DNA of 64,000 nt, taken from positions 434,001 to 498,000 of the forward strand of contig CAVPOQ010000007.1 of the NCBI GenBank assembly GCA_963707145.1. Reading direction: 5' to 3'. The translations under genes and the position numbers were made by a program. This document shows positions 1-8,874 of the stretch, piece after piece. Under the pieces are notes generated by a model. It was given only the letters and a program-made list of their open reading frames with translations. It made no database searches and was not told where the DNA came from. The DNA comes from RPQJ01 sp963707145 (lineage in GTDB: Bacteria; Pseudomonadota; Gammaproteobacteria; Steroidobacterales; Steroidobacteraceae). The first letter of the stretch is position 1, and every line of letters starts with the position of its first letter.

Positions 1-1615
1 CGGCCGGCAGGTCGAACAGCGAGCCGGTCACGCTGCCGAGCACCTGCGTCTGCTCGGTCTTCTGGATATTGGTCGCCTGGATGGTGACCGCGTCGGCGCA
101 GGCCGCGCTGACGTTGCCGGCGCCGAACGGGTTGAACTGCGCACAACCCTGCGCGGCGTAGGCAGCCGGGTTGTTGTAGGCGGCCTGCAGGCGCGAGCGC
201 GAGAGGTTGCCGTCCTGAATGCTGGTGTAGTCCGCCTTGCCCCAGCTGCCGAAGACGTCCCAGTTCCAGCCGTTGGAGAAGTCGCCGCGGAAGCCGACGA
301 GGCCCTGGGTCACGTCGTACTCGTTGTCCTGGTCACGCGGGCCCGACTCGAGGTAGCGACGCGTGAACGACGAGGTCGGCAGCGGCGCGAGCGGGGTCGC
401 GCGGCTCGCGAGCAGGATCTTGAGGTCGTTCGGAATGAGCGGGTTGGTGATCGGCATCGAGCAGCCGAGCGCCGTACCGGCGCAGGTCACCGGCGTCGAG
501 GCCAGCTGCTGGTCCGCCGAGTAGGTCGTGTACATGATGCGCGTATACGCCTCGACGACGTCCGGCACGATGTCGTAGGTGGCGAAGCCCGAGATCTGCC
601 GGCGGGTCGACGGCAGCTGCAGGTAGTTCACCGGGCCGAAGTTGTACGAGTAGGACAGCGGGTTGAAGCCCGGGTCGTTCTTGTTCCCGCGGTAGTTCAC
701 CACCGGCTGGGCGGCGTTGCCACGGCCGAATGAGAACAGCGTGCCGTCGGTGTTGAAGCCGATGGCGGCTGCCGGCGGGACTGAGCCTGCGGGCGCGCCG
801 TAGGCGCCGAACACCTGATTGAGCGCGGCCTGCGTGGGCTGGTTGGTGCCCCAGTCGATGCGGCCGTCCGGCACCGTGCCCGAGCCCAGTGGCTGCAGCG
901 TCGGGCCGCGCGCGACCTGGCCGAACTCGCGGGCGCCCGCGAGTACCGCGTCACGCGTGTCGTAGGAAATGGCCAGCACGGCATTGCCGCGGTCGTCGGC
1001 GAAATTGCCGCCGATCAGGCCCTCGAACGAGTAGGTGGTGCCATCGCTCTTGTCGGTGACGCCGTACTGCGCATTGAACTGCACGCCCTCGAAGTCGTTG
1101 CGCAGGCGGATGTTCACCACGCCCGCGATGGCGTCCGAGCCGTACACCGAGGACGCGCCGCCGGTGAGGATCTCGACGTTCTGGATCAGCGACTGCGGGA
1201 CCGTGTTCAGGTCCACGACGCCGGTCACGTTGGAAGGTGTGAGGCGCGTGCCGTCGAGCAGCACCAGGGTGCGGACCGTGCCGAGGCCGCGCAGGTCGAT
1301 GTTCGCCTGGCCGCCGTTCGACGGGTTGTTCGACGTCGTGGTGATGCTCGCGACGACCTGCGGCATCGTGTTCAGCACCGTCTCGAGCTGCAGCTCGCCG
1401 GACAGCGCGAACGTTTCTTCGCTCAGCGAGACCACCGGGCTCGGCGAGTCGTAGTCGGGGCGCGCGATGCGCGAACCGGTGACGACCACTTCCTCGAGCT
1501 CGACTCCAGCGGGCTCCCCGACCTGCGCGGTCGCGGGGACAGCGTAGGCCGACGCCAGGGCCGCCGCTGCCAGCGTGCAACGCACCGCCTGCCGAACGTG
1601 TGACGAATGAGTCAT
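1..1615 (-). CDS. TonB-dependent outer-membrane receptor, N-terminal ~538 residues (cut by window edge)
   Basis: The gene starts at ATG 1615, preceded by GGAG nine bases upstream, and continues past position 1, so the C-terminal barrel strands are not visible. Residues 1-30 form a signal peptide ending in an Ala-rich ATAQ cleavage region. The mature start carries a TonB-box-like LEEVVVTGSRI. A plug domain follows with the usual NTMPQV, RGLG and RTLVLLDGTRL stretches and LTGGASSVYGSDAIAGVVN, after which Asn/Tyr-rich barrel sequence begins. Such proteins import siderophores, cobalamin, glycans or peptides across the outer membrane using TonB energy; the substrate cannot be read from the sequence. 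It diverges from a secreted oligopeptidase B, which makes peptide uptake a reasonable but unproven guess. Confidence 0.93.
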   Translation of the reverse strand, partial: MTHSSHVRQAVRCTLAAAALASAYAVPATAQVGEPAGVELEEVVVTGSRIARPDYDSPSPVVSLSEETFALSGELQLETVLNTMPQVVASITTTSNNPSNGGQANIDLRGLGTVRTLVLLDGTRLTPSNVTGVVDLNTVPQSLIQNVEILTGGASSVYGSDAIAGVVNIRLRNDFEGVQFNAQYGVTDKSDGTTYSFEGLIGGNFADDRGNAVLAISYDTRDAVLAGAREFGQVARGPTLQPLGSGTVPDGRIDWGTNQPTQAALNQVFGAYGAPAGSVPPAAAIGFNTDGTLFSFGRGNAAQPVVNYRGNKNDPGFNPLSYSYNFGPVNYLQLPSTRRQISGFATYDIVPDVVEAYTRIMYTTYSADQQLASTPVTCAGTALGCSMPITNPLIPNDLKILLASRATPLAPLPTSSFTRRYLESGPRDQDNEYDVTQGLVGFRGDFSNGWNWDVFGSWGKADYTSIQDGNLSRSRLQAAYNNPAAYAAQGCAQFNPFGAGNVSAACADAVTIQATNIQKTEQTQVLGSVTGSLFDLPA

Positions 1616-2131
1616 CGATGAGATCTCCACGAATGAGTTGATTGCGCCTGCCGCAAGGACATCGGGTCCGCCGGGGACGTAGATCCCGCTGCACCCGATC
1701 CCCCGTCGGCCCCCCGACCCTGCCGCTGCACTCGCACCCTTTAGTTTTCCGTGGGTTGCGCAGCCTGCGGACGCCGTCCTGCGAACGTGTTGCGGAAGAT
1801 ACTGACGTCGCCGCCCGTCCGCAACACCTGTTGCGCACAGCGCACGCGCATCGCCCTGCATATGTTGCATGGCTGCAACAGCGACCGGGGCCCGCGTCAG
1901 CACCCGTCGCCACGCGCGGCGGCACCTGAATTCAGGCCCCGGCACGATCCGCGCGGCGTCCTTTCAAGCTCCCGTCGGCACGGGCATGATGCGCGGCGCA
2001 CCGCGGTCGCACCGCCGGGGGATCAACCCCGTGTTGCGAAGAGCAGTCGTCGTCGCCGGACCGCTGGTCCAGCCCGCGGCCTGTGGCGGCGCGCCTGGCT
2101 GAACGCACCCCCGCGCGGAGCAACCCCGCCC
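1616..2131. other. 516-bp intergenic region between divergent TonB receptor and oligopeptidase B
   Basis: No credible gene is seen on either strand. The stretch should hold the divergent promoters. Its notable content is a perfect 10-bp inverted repeat (1787-1827) and five copies of TGTTGC/GCAACA between 1788 and 1880, at 1788, 1821, 1829, 1863 and 1875. No convincing sigma-70 promoter could be assigned by eye. Confidence 0.6.
1787..1827. promoter_or_regulatory. Candidate operator: 10-bp perfect inverted repeat with 21-nt spacer
   Basis: The left arm GTGTTGCGGA (1787-1796) is the exact reverse complement of TCCGCAACAC (1818-1827), with 21 bases between. It lies 172-212 bases upstream of the TonB receptor start. 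The arm contains the TGTTGC hexamer that recurs nearby. It could be an operator for a dimeric regulator or a leader hairpin; no U-tract supports a terminator. Confidence 0.4.
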
Positions 2132-4261
2132 ATGAGCCTGCCCCGAACCCTGCTGACCCTCGGCCTGCTGCTGCCGGCCGCCGCCTGGAGTGCCGAGATG
2201 CCGGATGCCCCGAAGCCGCCCGTCGCCGCGATGAAGCCTCACGAGGTGAAGTCGCCGCACGGCAATCGCCTGGACGAGTACTACTGGCTGCGCGACGACA
2301 CGCGCAGGGATCCGGCGGTGCTCGCCTACCTCGCCGCCGAGAACGCGTACAAGGACGCGATGCTGGCGCACCTCGAGCCGCTCGAGGAGAAGCTCTACGG
2401 CGAGATCGTCGGCCGCATCCGGCAGGACGACGCGAGCGTGCCCTACGAGCAGCGCGGGTACTGGTACTACCGTCGCTACGAGCCCGGCGAGGAGTACCCG
2501 GTCTACGCGCGCCGCGCGGGCTCGACCTCGGCGCCCGAGCAGGTGATGCTCGACCTCGACGAACTGGCGCGTGGGCACGACTTCTACGGCGTGGACGCGC
2601 TGGAGGTGAGCCCCGACAACCGACTGCTCGCATACGCCGACGACACGATCGGCCGGCGCCAGTACACGCTGCGCTTCAAGGACCTCGCCACCGGCCGCGC
2701 GCTGCCCGATGCGATCCCGAACGTCGAGGCCGCCATCGCGTGGGCCGCCGACAGTCGAACCGTGCTCTACATCGAGAAGGATCCGCAGACGCTGCTCGGG
2801 AACCGGGTGAGAAAGCACGTGCTCGGCTCGGACCCGAAGTCCGACCCGGTCGTCTACGAGGAGCACGACGAGAGCTTCTACGTGGACGTCGGCACGACCA
2901 AGGACGCCCGTTACCTCTGCATCTACCTGCAGAGCACCGTGTCGAGCGAGCAGCGCTGCGCCGACGCCGCGGACCCGCAGCTCGCCTTCGGCACGATCCT
3001 GCCGCGCGAGCGCGACCACGAGTACCACGCCGAGCACTTCGACGGCCGCTGGATCGTCCGCACCAACTGGCAGGCGCCGAATTTCCGCCTCATGGAGGTG
3101 CCGCTCGGCGAGTCGGCCGACCGTTCGAAGTGGCGCGACCTGGTTGCGCCGCGCGCGGACGCGTTCGTCGAGGGATTCAGCGTGTTCCGGGACTTCCTCG
3201 CCATCGAGGAGCGCTCTGGCGGGCTGCGCAAGGTGCGCGTCCGCAGCTGGGACGGCAGCCGGGACTTCGACATCGCCTCCGACGAGCCCGCGTACCTCGC
3301 CGAGCTCGGCGACAACGAGGAACTGGACAGCGACGTCGTCCGCTACACCTACACCTCGCTCACCACGCCGGTCACGACCTACGACTACGACGTCAGGACC
3401 GGGAAGCGCACGCTGCTCAAGCAGGAGCCGGTGCTCGGCGGCTTCGACGCCTCGCGCTACGTGACGGAGTACCTCTGGGCGCCGGCGCGCGACGGCGAGC
3501 GGGTCCCCGTGGCGGTCGTGTATCGCAAGGGCCTGCGCAAGGACGGCACGGCCCCGCTGCTGCAGCATGGCTACGGCGCGTACGGTTCATCCTCGGACCC
3601 GGAGTTCAGGTCCCCGCGACTCTCGCTGCTCGACCGCGGCTTCGTCTTCGCGCTCGCGCAGGTGCGCGGCGGCCAGGAGCTCGGCCGCCGCTGGTACGAC
3701 GGGGGCCGGCTGCTCGCCAAGAAGAACTCCTTCAACGACTTCGTGGACGTGACGCGATTCCTCGTGAAGGAAGGCTACGCAGATCCAGAGCGCGTGTTCG
3801 CTTCGGGCCGCAGCGCCGGCGGGCTGCTGGTGGGAGCCGTGGTGAACCAGGCGCCGCAGGACTACCGGGCGATCGTCACGCAGGTGCCGTTCGTCGACGC
3901 GGTCACGACGATGCTCGACGACTCCATCCCGCTCACGACCAACGAGTACGACGAGTGGGGCAACCCGAACGAGAAGTCCTACTACGAATACATGCTCTCG
4001 TATTCCCCCTACGACAACGTGGAGCGCAAGGCCTACCCGGCCATGCTCGTGACCACGGGACTCTGGGACAGCCAGGTGCAGTACTTCGAGCCCGCCAAGT
4101 GGGTGGCGCGGCTGCGGCGGCTCAAGACCGACGACCACCCGCTGCTGTTCCGCGTGGACATGGAGGGCGGGCACGGCGGCAGGTCGGGTCGGTTCCAGCG
4201 CTACCGCGAGCAGGCCGAGGAGTACGCGTTCCTGCTCGACCAGGCCGGCATCCGGGAATAG
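2132..4261 (+). CDS. ptrB: Oligopeptidase B (S9A prolyl oligopeptidase family), secreted
   Basis: This 709-residue serine peptidase would cleave short peptides after basic residues, the known specificity of oligopeptidase B. The ATG at 2132 begins a signal peptide (MSLPRTLLTLGLLLPAAAWSA), so this copy is probably periplasmic, unlike cytosolic E. coli PtrB. A beta-propeller domain occupies about residues 80-420 and an alpha/beta hydrolase domain follows. The nucleophile is Ser561 in SGRSAGG, with Asp646 (GLWDSQVQYFEP) and His681 (EGGHGG) completing the triad. The stretch QVPFVDAVTTMLD and the following TNEYDEWGNP are hallmarks of the oligopeptidase B branch rather than prolyl oligopeptidase proper. 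A longer in-frame extension upstream exists but lacks family similarity. It diverges from the TonB receptor and ends 57 bases from the convergent M3 peptidase, suggesting peptide scavenging. Confidence 0.93.
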   Translation: MSLPRTLLTLGLLLPAAAWSAEMPDAPKPPVAAMKPHEVKSPHGNRLDEYYWLRDDTRRDPAVLAYLAAENAYKDAMLAHLEPLEEKLYGEIVGRIRQDDASVPYEQRGYWYYRRYEPGEEYPVYARRAGSTSAPEQVMLDLDELARGHDFYGVDALEVSPDNRLLAYADDTIGRRQYTLRFKDLATGRALPDAIPNVEAAIAWAADSRTVLYIEKDPQTLLGNRVRKHVLGSDPKSDPVVYEEHDESFYVDVGTTKDARYLCIYLQSTVSSEQRCADAADPQLAFGTILPRERDHEYHAEHFDGRWIVRTNWQAPNFRLMEVPLGESADRSKWRDLVAPRADAFVEGFSVFRDFLAIEERSGGLRKVRVRSWDGSRDFDIASDEPAYLAELGDNEELDSDVVRYTYTSLTTPVTTYDYDVRTGKRTLLKQEPVLGGFDASRYVTEYLWAPARDGERVPVAVVYRKGLRKDGTAPLLQHGYGAYGSSSDPEFRSPRLSLLDRGFVFALAQVRGGQELGRRWYDGGRLLAKKNSFNDFVDVTRFLVKEGYADPERVFASGRSAGGLLVGAVVNQAPQDYRAIVTQVPFVDAVTTMLDDSIPLTTNEYDEWGNPNEKSYYEYMLSYSPYDNVERKAYPAMLVTTGLWDSQVQYFEPAKWVARLRRLKTDDHPLLFRVDMEGGHGGRSGRFQRYREQAEEYAFLLDQAGIRE

Positions 4262-4318
4262 GGGACCTGCACCGACTGTCGGGCGACCGACCGCAGCCTG
4301 GCGAAGGTCCGCGGATTC

Positions 4319-6491
4319 CTATTTCGAGCCCGTGGCGGCGGGTGCGGCGGGCGCCGGCACCGGGAAGCCGCGCTTGCGCATCAGCGGCGCGATCTGCGCG
4401 TCACGGCCGCGGAAGGCCCGGTAGCCCTCGGCAGGGTCCACGGTGTTGCCCACCGAGAAGACGTGGTCGCGCAAGCGCTTCGCGACCGCCTTGTCCCAGG
4501 GCCCCCCTGCCTCCGTGAACGCTTCCCAGGCGTCGGCGGTCAGCGTGTCCGACCACAGGTAGCTGTAGTAGCCGGCCGAATATCCGTCGCCGCCGAACAC
4601 GTGCGTGAACTGCGGCGTGCGATGGCGCATCACGATCTCGGGCGGCATGCCGAGCGCGGCCAGCGTCTCGCGCTCGAAGCGGTCGGGGTCGATCGCCTGC
4701 TCGCCCGCGAGGTGCAGCTTCATGTCGACCAGTGCGCTCGAGAGGTACTCGACGGTGTCGAAACCCTGGTTGAACGTGTCCGCGTTGCGGATCTTCGCCA
4801 CCAGCGCCGCAGGGATCGGCTTGCCGGTCTGGTAGTGGAGCGCGTAGCGGTCGAGGATCTCCGGAGTCGAGAGCCAGTGCTCGAGCACCTGCGAGGGGAA
4901 CTCGACGTAGTCGCGCGCCACGCGCGTGCCGGACACCGACGGGTAGTTCACGTTCGAACTCAGGCCGTGCAGCGCGTGGCCGAACTCGTGGAACAGCGTC
5001 TCGGCATCCTTCCAGCTGATCAGCACCGGCTCGCCGGGCTTGCCCTTCACGAAATTGGAGTTGTTCGAGACGATGGTCTTCACCTCGCCATCGAAGCGCT
5101 CCTGCACCCGGTAGGCGTTCATCCACGCGCCCGAGCGCTTGCCCTTGCGGGCGTAGGGGTCGAAGTACCACAGGCCCACGAGCCTGCCCTGCGGGTCGGT
5201 CACCTCCCAGACGCGCACGTCGGGGTGGTAGACGGACACCTTCGCCGGGTCCGCCGGCTTGAAGTGGAAGCCAAACAGCTCGCGCGCCATGTAGAACATG
5301 CCCTCGCGCAGGTTCTCGAGCTGCATGTAGGGCGTGATCTCGGTCTCGTCGAGGTCGTACTTCGACTTGCGCACCTTCTCCGAGTAGTAGCGATAGTCCC
5401 AGGGCGCGATCCTGATCCCGCCGCCTTCCCGGTCGGCGATGGCCTGCATGTCGGCCACTTCCTCGTGCACGCGGGCCACGGCCGGCGGCCACACTTCTTC
5501 CATGAGCCGCATGGCGCGCGCCGGCTCCTTGGCCATCGCGTTCTCGAGACGCCAGTGCGCGTGCGTCGGGAAGCCGAGCAGCTTCGCGCGCTTCGCCCGC
5601 AGCAGCAGGATCTCCGTGATGATCGCGTTGTTGTCTGTGGCGCCGCCGTTGTCGCCGCGGTCGACGAACATGCGCCACGCCTTCTCGCGCAGGTCGCGGC
5701 GCTCGGAGTACGTGAGGAATGGCTCGATGCTCGAGCGCGTGTTGGCGATGATCCACTTGCCCTGCTGGCCGCGGCTCTCGGCAACTTGTGCCGCGCCCGC
5801 GCGTACCGAGTCTGGCAGCCCGGCCAGGTCGGCCTCGCTCTCGATGACGATCTGGCGGTCGTTCTCGTCGGCCAGCACGTTCTGGCCGAACTTCGTGTAG
5901 AGGCCTGCCAGCGCCTGGTTGATCTCGGAGAGCTGTCGCTTGGCCTCGGGGTCGAGCTTTGCGCCGGAGCGCACGAAGTTCGTGTAGTAGAGCCAGGTGA
6001 GCCGCTGCTGCTCCGGCGTGAGGCCCGAGCTCTCGCGCGCCTCGTACACCGCGGCGATGCGCTTGAACAGCGCCTCGTTCTGCGCAATTCGGTCGCGGTG
6101 GGCGGCGAGCTTCGGCGCCATCGTGCGCTCGATCGCCTGCACCGCCTCGTCGTTCAGCGTGGCGCTGTAGATGCCGTAGACGGTCTCGACGCGGTTGAGC
6201 GTCCGTCCGGCGCCCTCCATGGCCGCGATCGTGTTCTGGAAGGTGGGCGGCGCGGGGTCCGCTGCGATGCGCTCGACCTGCGGCGAGCTGTTCCGCCATG
6301 CCGGCCTCGAGCCCGGGCTCGAGGTGCGCGACCTTCGCCAGGTCGAAGGGCGGCACGCCGCCATAGGGACCTGTCCAGGGCGCGAGCAATGGGTTGGTCG
6401 AGGCGGGCGCCGGTTCGCTGGCCGCGGCGCTTGCACCGGCGGCCAGGGCTGCGGCGATGCCGGCACCGGCAATCACGGACTTGAGGGCCAT
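4319..6491 (-). pseudogene. M3 family metallopeptidase (Dcp / oligopeptidase A-like), frame broken by one base near 6281
   Basis: ATG 6491 is preceded by GAGGA and opens a signal-peptide-like N terminus (MALKSVIAGAGIAAALAAGA). It is followed by PPFDLAKVAHLEP...MAEQLA, the usual M3 lead-in. Immediately after codon GCC (6284-6282) the reading frame must shift: one extra base around 6281 separates it from QVERIAADPAPPTF, which continues the family alignment without a break. The rest is intact and carries the zinc motif HEFGH (codons 4990-4976), followed by ALHGLSS, and a C-terminal M3 lobe with GYSAGYYSYLWSD. Repaired, the protein would be about 723 residues, normal for dipeptidyl carboxypeptidases, and periplasmic. 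The gene is either a fresh pseudogene or an assembly error; the otherwise clean 2 kb favours a very recent event or error. A start inside the second frame at 6472 would give an unrelated, unlikely N terminus. Confidence 0.85.
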
Positions 6492-6544
6492 GGAAATCCT
6501 CGTGAGTTGGGTTCGATGTGGTGGGTCGGTCGAGCGGCGCGTCC

Positions 6545-6889
6545 TCAGCGGGTCGCGCCGAAGTGCCGGCGGGCGGTGCCCGAGCGCAGCAGCAGCGCCG
6601 CCAACGCCGTGACCGCCGCGACCGCACCGAGGATCGCAAGCAGCCGGCCGTAGGGGTAGCCGAGGACGGCGCGGGCCGATGCGAACAGCCACGCGGTTCG
6701 CAGCCACTCGATCGCACCGAGGGCGAGCACCGCCTGCAGCACGCGACTGGCCCACGGGTTGCGCACGGCGAGCAGGCCGGTCATCGCGACGCAGGCCGCC
6801 GCGAGCGCCACGAGCCCGGCCCGCCAGAAGTGCGCGGCGAGCAGCAGCAGGCTCACGGCCGGCAGCAGCAGCGCCGCGAACGCGTTCAC
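6545..6889 (-). CDS. Small hydrophobic membrane protein, unknown function
   Basis: A 114-residue protein starting at GTG 6889 (VNAFAALLLPAVSLLLLAAH), five bases after the stop of the DUF1840 gene, so probably co-translated with it. Four hydrophobic stretches are visible, about residues 2-20, 24-42, 51-72 and 81-101, suggesting a four-helix inner-membrane protein with an Arg-rich C terminus. The spacing of WRAGLVAL, RNPWASRVLQ and EWLRTAW is reminiscent of small conserved proteobacterial membrane proteins, but I do not recognise a named family. It lies 53 bases upstream of the M3 peptidase start and could share a transcript with it. Confidence 0.7.
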   Translation of the reverse strand: MNAFAALLLPAVSLLLLAAHFWRAGLVALAAACVAMTGLLAVRNPWASRVLQAVLALGAIEWLRTAWLFASARAVLGYPYGRLLAILGAVAAVTALAALLLRSGTARRHFGATR

Positions 6890-6894
6890 CGCTC

Positions 6895-7221
6895 TCAGCC
6901 TCGCTCCCACATCAGGTCGGAATGACGCGCGATGGCCGTCTCGATCATCTCGATGAGCGGCACTGCCCGCATGCGCAGCGTCACGGGCGGCGGCGCGTCC
7001 TTGCGCTCGTCCGTCTCCTCCTCGGCCGTCGCCTGGGGCGGCGACGGCAGGTCGGCCTGCGTCTCGAGCGACCTGCGGAGACTCGCCAGCGCTTCGGGCA
7101 GGTCGGGCGCGAGGATCGCGCCGGGCACGGTGCCGGAGTGACCCATGGCCCGCAGCAGTGCGACGGCGGCGTCGCCGTGCATGGTGAGCGCCCCGGCCCG
7201 CGTGGAGAACTTGACGATCAT
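6895..7221 (-). CDS. DUF1840 domain-containing protein
   Basis: A 108-residue soluble protein. The start MIVKFSTRAGALTMHGDAA and the centre MGHSGTVPGAILAPDLPEAL match the DUF1840 family, as does the C-terminal LRAVPLIEMIETAIA. A short Pro/Asp/Glu-rich linker at about residues 55-80 separates the two conserved parts. ATG 7221 is preceded by GGAGG. The family's biochemical role is unknown. It is the first gene of a small minus-strand unit with the membrane protein at 6889 and, further on, the M3 peptidase. Confidence 0.85.
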   Translation of the reverse strand: MIVKFSTRAGALTMHGDAAVALLRAMGHSGTVPGAILAPDLPEALASLRRSLETQADLPSPPQATAEEETDERKDAPPPVTLRMRAVPLIEMIETAIARHSDLMWERG

Positions 7222-7313
7222 GTGGGGATTGCCTCCGCAGCTCAGGTGGGCGGCGCGAATCCGCCGCCTCGTGCCATGATAACGCCCGGCGATGGTGCGG
7301 ACGAGGAACCCCG

Positions 7314-8117
7314 ATGCAGTTCGAGAACCTGATCAGCGAGCGCGTGGACGACGTCGTGACGGTGACGCTCAACCGGCCGGCCAAGCTGAACAGCTTCTCG
7401 CTCGGCCTGCTGCAGGACCTGCGCGGCTGCGCGGAGGCGCTGCAGCGCGACCGCGCCCTGCGGGCCGTGCTGCTCACCGGTGCGGGCCGTGGGTTCTGCG
7501 CGGGTGCCGACCTGACCGACCCGGCCTCGGTTCCGGGGCCGGGCCAGTCGATGGGCCAGTTCATGGCCAGTCGGTTGCGCGGCGAGTACAACGTCGTGGC
7601 CGCGCTGTGGTGCAACCTTCAGGTGCCGCTGGTCGTCGGGTTGAACGGCGTCGCGGCGGGCGCGGGTGCCTCGCTTGCGCTGATGGGCGACATCACGGTC
7701 GCGGCGCGCTCGGCGAGCCTGACCTATCTGTTCGCGCCGAAGCTCGGGCTCGCGCCGGACATGGGTGCGACGCACTTCCTCGCGCGACGCATCGGCGAGG
7801 CGCGCGCGCGCGCCTACGCGATGACCGGCGCGCCGATCCCTGCGGAGACCGCGGAGCGGATCGGGTTGATCGCCGAGTGCGTGGACGACGAGCAGCTGAT
7901 GCCGCGCGCCAGCGCGCTCGCCAGGGAACTGGCCGCCGCACCGCGGGACGCGCTGATCGCGGTGCGCCAGCTGATGGCTCGGGCCTGCACGAGTTCGCTG
8001 CCCGAGCAGCTCGAGCTCGAGGCGGCGGCGCAGGCGCGCCTCGGCGACACCCCGGACTTCATCGAGGGGATCGCCGCGTTCCGGCAGAAGCGCCCGCCGC
8101 GCTTCGGCGACCGCTGA
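7314..8117 (+). CDS. Enoyl-CoA hydratase/isomerase (crotonase) family, PaaG-like
   Basis: A 267-residue crotonase-fold acyl-CoA enzyme. The oxyanion-hole segments GRGFCAGADL (about residues 60-69) and NGVAAGAGASLALMGD (about 107-122) are present, followed by KLGLAPDMGATHFLARRIG. The Asp in PDMG sits where PaaG-type isomerases carry their single acid catalyst. The position equivalent to the usual hydratase glutamate pair is not clearly kept, so isomerase or epoxide-opening chemistry is as likely as hydration. ATG 7314 has GAGGAA seven bases upstream. No paa genes are nearby, so a phenylacetate role is not supported by context; general fatty or aromatic acyl-CoA processing is safer. Confidence 0.88.
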   Translation: MQFENLISERVDDVVTVTLNRPAKLNSFSLGLLQDLRGCAEALQRDRALRAVLLTGAGRGFCAGADLTDPASVPGPGQSMGQFMASRLRGEYNVVAALWCNLQVPLVVGLNGVAAGAGASLALMGDITVAARSASLTYLFAPKLGLAPDMGATHFLARRIGEARARAYAMTGAPIPAETAERIGLIAECVDDEQLMPRASALARELAAAPRDALIAVRQLMARACTSSLPEQLELEAAAQARLGDTPDFIEGIAAFRQKRPPRFGDR

Positions 8118-8142
8118 GCCGGGCGACCCGGATCGCCGGGAC

Positions 8143-8874
8143 TCAGGCGTTCTCGGCGAGGTATTTCGGCAGCATCGCGAGCCACGTGGGCCAGTCGTGG
8201 TCGACGCCCGGGCCCCAATCGTCGACGCGGTTCGGGATGCCCCTGGCGCCCATCACCCCCGCGAGTCGCCACGACTCCCCGGGATCTTCCCAGCGGCCGG
8301 AGCCCGTCGCGAGGATGGCGTAGCGGCGTCGCAGGGCGTCGAGCTGCCAGCTCTCGCCGAGCCCCGGCAGGAAGTGCAGCGGCGAGGAGTAGTAGAAATC
8401 CTCGCTCCAGTCGCCCCCGAGGTAGCCCGTCAGGTCGTAGGTGCCGCTCATGCCGATTGCGAGCCGGAACGCGTCGGGGTGCCGGCAGAGACTCGCCACG
8501 GCGTACAGCGCGCCGTAGGACGCACCTGCGGTGACGATCTCGATGTCGTGGGAGGCGCAGTCGCTGCGGATCAGCGGCACCACTTCCTCGTACACGTAGG
8601 CGTCGAAGAGGTTCTGCACCCGCGAGCTGTACCCGGGCGAGTGCTGCCGCGAGGTCCAGTGCTGTCCCGCCACGCTGTCCACGGTGTAGACCTTGATGCG
8701 GCCGGCGTCGATCAGGCCGGCGAGCGCGCCGATCAGGCCCTGCCGCTCGGGCTCCTCGATGTCGCCGCCCGCGGTCGGGTACAGCAGTACCGGCGTGCCC
8801 CAGTGTCCCCAGCGCATCACGCGCGCCGGGCAGGGCAGGCGGTGCGTGTGCCATCCGAAGAAGTCGCGGCGCAT
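8143..8874 (-). CDS. Alpha/beta-hydrolase-fold esterase (Esterase D-like)
   Basis: A 243-residue hydrolase starting MRRDFFGWHTHRL at ATG 8874. Its start shares one base with the stop of the upstream ATP-grasp gene (TGATG), implying translational coupling. The nucleophile elbow is GASYGALYA, with Ser in G-x-S-x-G. Asp in the NRVDDWGPGVDHDWP region and the His beside it would complete a triad. The overall layout (VMRWGHWGTPVLLYPTAGGD, then a short lid and a long helix PDAFRLAIGMSGTYDL) resembles the esterase family that includes bacterial PHB-depolymerase-like and mycolyl-transferase-like proteins. No signal peptide is present, so it is cytosolic. The substrate is unknown; the operon suggests a small amide or ester product of the ATP-grasp ligase. 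Confidence 0.82.
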   Translation of the reverse strand: MRRDFFGWHTHRLPCPARVMRWGHWGTPVLLYPTAGGDIEEPERQGLIGALAGLIDAGRIKVYTVDSVAGQHWTSRQHSPGYSSRVQNLFDAYVYEEVVPLIRSDCASHDIEIVTAGASYGALYAVASLCRHPDAFRLAIGMSGTYDLTGYLGGDWSEDFYYSSPLHFLPGLGESWQLDALRRRYAILATGSGRWEDPGESWRLAGVMGARGIPNRVDDWGPGVDHDWPTWLAMLPKYLAENA

